Source: Nocardioides szechwanensis (GTDB lineage: Bacteria > Actinomycetota > Actinomycetes > Propionibacteriales > Nocardioidaceae). From it: DNA of 64,000 nucleotides. Every line of letters starts with the position of its first letter. Position 1 is the first letter of the stretch. Where the stretch lies: assembly GCF_900103935.1 (NCBI RefSeq), contig NZ_FNIC01000004.1, positions 62,001 to 126,000 on the forward strand, given 5' to 3'. The position numbers were made by a program, and so were the translations under genes. Shown here in pieces: positions 62,036 to 64,000 of the stretch. A model generated the notes under the pieces. That model did no database searches. It was not told the DNA's origin and saw only the letters and a program-made list of their open reading frames with translations.

Positions 62036-63667
62036 TCAGCAGGTCGGCGAGAACGCCTTCTTGGCAAGAGGGCGGCTGTTCTTGGCCTGCCGGCCGGTCT
62101 CGAGCGTCCAGGACCGTACCCAGTCGACCGAGAACTGGCTCCCGTTGTGCTCGGTGGCGTCCTCCAGCCCGACCATGCTCACCCGCGGGGTCAGCGTCCT
62201 GCCCGAGAGCGCTCCCTTGCTCTTCACCGTGGCGAACGCCTTGCCGTCGAAGAACCAGGTGATGTGGTCCGTGGCCACCTCCACCGCGAAGTTGTGCAGG
62301 CCGCTATAGGCCGGGGTCGACGGGTTGGTGTAGCTCCACTCCGCGTTGGCCTTCGCCGACCGAACCCCCACGGAGTAGGACTTCTCGCCGAGCTGCATGT
62401 CGGCGACCCGGATGGCCTCGGGGGAGCACGCCCCCGGGCCGGTGCCCTCGGGGACCAGCTCCACCCGCATCCGGAAGTCGCGTCCGTCCTGCTCGCGTAC
62501 GTTCTGCCAGATCCGGAACTCCCAGCGGCCGTACTTCTGGGCGTTGCCGGTCAGTGCGGCGGAGGTGGTGCCCCGGTCGCCCGGTCCCTTGTTGATGAGC
62601 TTGCTCTGGAAGGCGAGCGCGCCGTTGAAGGTCACCACGCGTCCGCTGCCGCTGGACGACTCCAGCCACCGGCCCTTCAGGGCGGTTCCCTTGGTGGGCG
62701 GCGACGACAGCGACTGCCCGTACTCCCAGGCGAAGTCGTAGACGGGGCGGTACCAGCCGTACTGGCTGCTGGCGTCCGTGGCGCCGGTCGAGTCGGTCAC
62801 CGGGGGTGTCGTCGTCCGGCCGAAAGCTGGCCCGGCCCACGAGTCGGCCGGCTCCCGGGGGAACTCGGGGAACTCCGGGAACTCGGGGAAGAGGTTGAAC
62901 TCCACGTAGGTCGGCCAGGAGGCGGTCCACCCGATGCGGTTGCCGTTCGTGGAGACGTCCTCGGCGCGGGCCCGGAGGACCTGCTCGCCCGACAGCGCTC
63001 CCGTGAGGGTGAAGCTCGCGAACCCGCCGGAGTCGGCCTTGGCCGTGTCGATGGTCTCCCACTGGCTGCCGTTGACCCGCTGCTGGAGGTTGATCACCCG
63101 GCCGGGAAAGGGGGGAGGCTCCAGCTTGCGGTCGGGGTAGAGGTCCGCCGCGGAGTCCACCTCCACCGTGAACGGCGCCAGGGGCAGGACGGTGACGAAC
63201 TGGTTCGTCTGGTCCTCCCCGTTGACCGACAGCGTCACGGCCTGCGGCTTGGCGTAGAAGAGGTACGGCTTGGTCGCCATGCCGCCGCCCACCACGCGGT
63301 AGCTGATGTTGAACATGGCCGGGGCCGGGAAGCGGAACTTGAACGCGCCGGAGGCCGTGGTGGTGCGGCTGCTCTTCTTGACGTCGGTCCACTTGTCGCC
63401 GGGACGGTTCATGTGGAACTGGAGGTGGATCCCGCGCTTCCCGGGCTTGGGGAGGGCGCCCTTGAAGGTGACCGCCTGGCCGGCCACGTGAAGCGCGGGC
63501 GAGACGGTGAGCGACCCCACGCCCGCAGCGCGGCTCGGTGTCGCGGCGCTGGTCGGCGCGACCGACCCGGTGACCGCGGTGGCGCCCGGGGTCACGATCG
63601 CGGCGGCCGCCAGCGCGGACAGGGTGACAGCGGAGGTGAGGGCTGCGGCCCGAAGACGCAGGAGCAT
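62036..63667 (-). CDS. Secreted GH16-like (concanavalin-fold) protein, catalytic motif not visible
   Basis: Protein of 543 aa with a signal peptide (LRAAALTSAVTLSALAAAAIVTPGATA), an N-terminal Ig-like part (VSPALHVAGQAVTFKGALPKPGKRG) and a further beta module (about 145-275). A short repeat FPEFPEFPEFP (near 62860-62895) leads to a C-terminal jelly-roll domain of about 230 residues resembling GH16: YGRWEFRIWQNV, YSGLHNFAVEVATDHITWFFDGKAF and GSQFSVDWVRSW. The ExDxxE catalytic pair of GH16 is not seen; the corresponding stretch reads PEAIRVADMQLGE. It may bind rather than cut polysaccharide. The start is ATG at 63667. Confidence 0.8.
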   Translation of the reverse strand: MLLRLRAAALTSAVTLSALAAAAIVTPGATAVTGSVAPTSAATPSRAAGVGSLTVSPALHVAGQAVTFKGALPKPGKRGIHLQFHMNRPGDKWTDVKKSSRTTTASGAFKFRFPAPAMFNISYRVVGGGMATKPYLFYAKPQAVTLSVNGEDQTNQFVTVLPLAPFTVEVDSAADLYPDRKLEPPPFPGRVINLQQRVNGSQWETIDTAKADSGGFASFTLTGALSGEQVLRARAEDVSTNGNRIGWTASWPTYVEFNLFPEFPEFPEFPREPADSWAGPAFGRTTTPPVTDSTGATDASSQYGWYRPVYDFAWEYGQSLSSPPTKGTALKGRWLESSSGSGRVVTFNGALAFQSKLINKGPGDRGTTSAALTGNAQKYGRWEFRIWQNVREQDGRDFRMRVELVPEGTGPGACSPEAIRVADMQLGEKSYSVGVRSAKANAEWSYTNPSTPAYSGLHNFAVEVATDHITWFFDGKAFATVKSKGALSGRTLTPRVSMVGLEDATEHNGSQFSVDWVRSWTLETGRQAKNSRPLAKKAFSPTC

Positions 63668-63806
63668 GGGCGTTCCGTCTGAGGGAAGGGGTCGTCGTAC
63701 GCCGAGTCGGCGCACTCCGCAAATGTAGGTCGCGTTCTGTCGTGGCAACCATCAAACGCCGGATCCCCGCTCGGCGCAGCACCCCCCGGGGTATCCACCC
63801 GGTCGC

Positions 63807-63812
63807 TAGGTT
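63807..63812 (+). promoter_or_regulatory. -10 hexamer of leaderless promoter for the last gene
   Basis: TAGGTT ends 6 nt before ATG 63819. Confidence 0.55.
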
Positions 63813-63818
63813 CGCATC

Positions 63819-64000
63819 ATGCGCAGCCGGTTCGAGGGCCAGATCGCCGGCGTGGGCAGCACCAGTGGCACCCGGATCGTCGTGGGGAACTGGCGCTCGA
63901 CCCCGCTCGGACCCTTCTCCGACGCGATGGTCGAGCTCGCCGACGGCCACCGGGTGCTGCTCGCCGACCACGCCGAGGCGGCCGACTTCATCGCCGCGAC
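63819..64000 (+). CDS. Conserved hypothetical protein, N-terminal part (runs off window)
   Basis: At least 60 residues from ATG 63819: MRSRFEGQIAGVGSTSGTRI, then VVGNWRSTPLGPFSDAMVELADGHRVLLADHAEAADFIA by short blocks. The beginning resembles a conserved actinobacterial family of unknown function. The leaderless TAGGTT upstream supports the start. The rest lies outside the window. Confidence 0.75.
   Translation, partial: MRSRFEGQIAGVGSTSGTRIVVGNWRSTPLGPFSDAMVELADGHRVLLADHAEAADFIAA

Overview
The window is GC-rich (about 70 %) actinobacterial chromosome, and codon use, leaderless promoters and gene content point to Nocardioides or a close relative in the Nocardioidaceae. The genus call is inference. 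The gene order is established for Actinobacteria: pcnA divergent from a DUF6049 gene and murJ; then ino1, padR, a class A PBP and a GT87 gene; then rpsF-ssb-rpsR-rplI and dnaB. The same blocks occur around the origin of Mycobacterium tuberculosis (Rv3907c-Rv3910, Rv0046c-Rv0058) and around rpsF/dnaB in Streptomyces. No tRNA, rRNA, CRISPR array, insertion sequence or prophage was recognised.

Layout. 1-5 kb: murJ (partial), DUF6049, pcnA and a PLP-dependent desulfhydrase-like gene. 5-11.7 kb: two tandem immune-inhibitor-A-like M6 metalloproteases, one intact and one decayed, separated by a hairpin that recurs upstream of the intact copy. 11.7-20.6 kb: inositol phosphate and cell-wall genes (ino1, padR, PBP, GT87, alanine-racemase-like, FemX-like) and endonuclease IV. 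20.6-25 kb: two lipoproteins, a membrane FHA-protease and a Ser/Thr kinase. 25-32 kb: rpsF-ssb-rpsR-rplI, a MATE exporter and dnaB. The 437-bp gap before dnaB holds four near-consensus DnaA boxes.

32-64 kb looks accessory. It contains a TetR/monooxygenase/membrane-protein cassette under a long palindrome; a frameshifted gene; an ABC exporter with a MerR regulator whose ATPase lacks Walker B; two secreted phosphatases; two P450 neighbourhoods; the psuK-psuG pseudouridine pair followed by a DUF429::RelA/SpoT fusion; a GH6 protein; an ECF42-like sigma factor with its DGPF (YCII) partner; an M3 peptidase; a second PadR regulator; an acyl-CoA dehydrogenase; and a GH16-like secreted protein.

At least ten genes carry a TAnnnT -10 hexamer 5-8 bp before the start codon, which implies leaderless transcripts and was used to choose starts. 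The most interesting observations are a synonymous AT-rich patch exactly over the DnaB P-loop (a known intein insertion site in mycobacteria), the pseudouridine/alarmone-synthetase gene cluster, and several genes caught in the act of decay (M6 copy 2, the ABC ATPase, the 36-37 kb frameshift).
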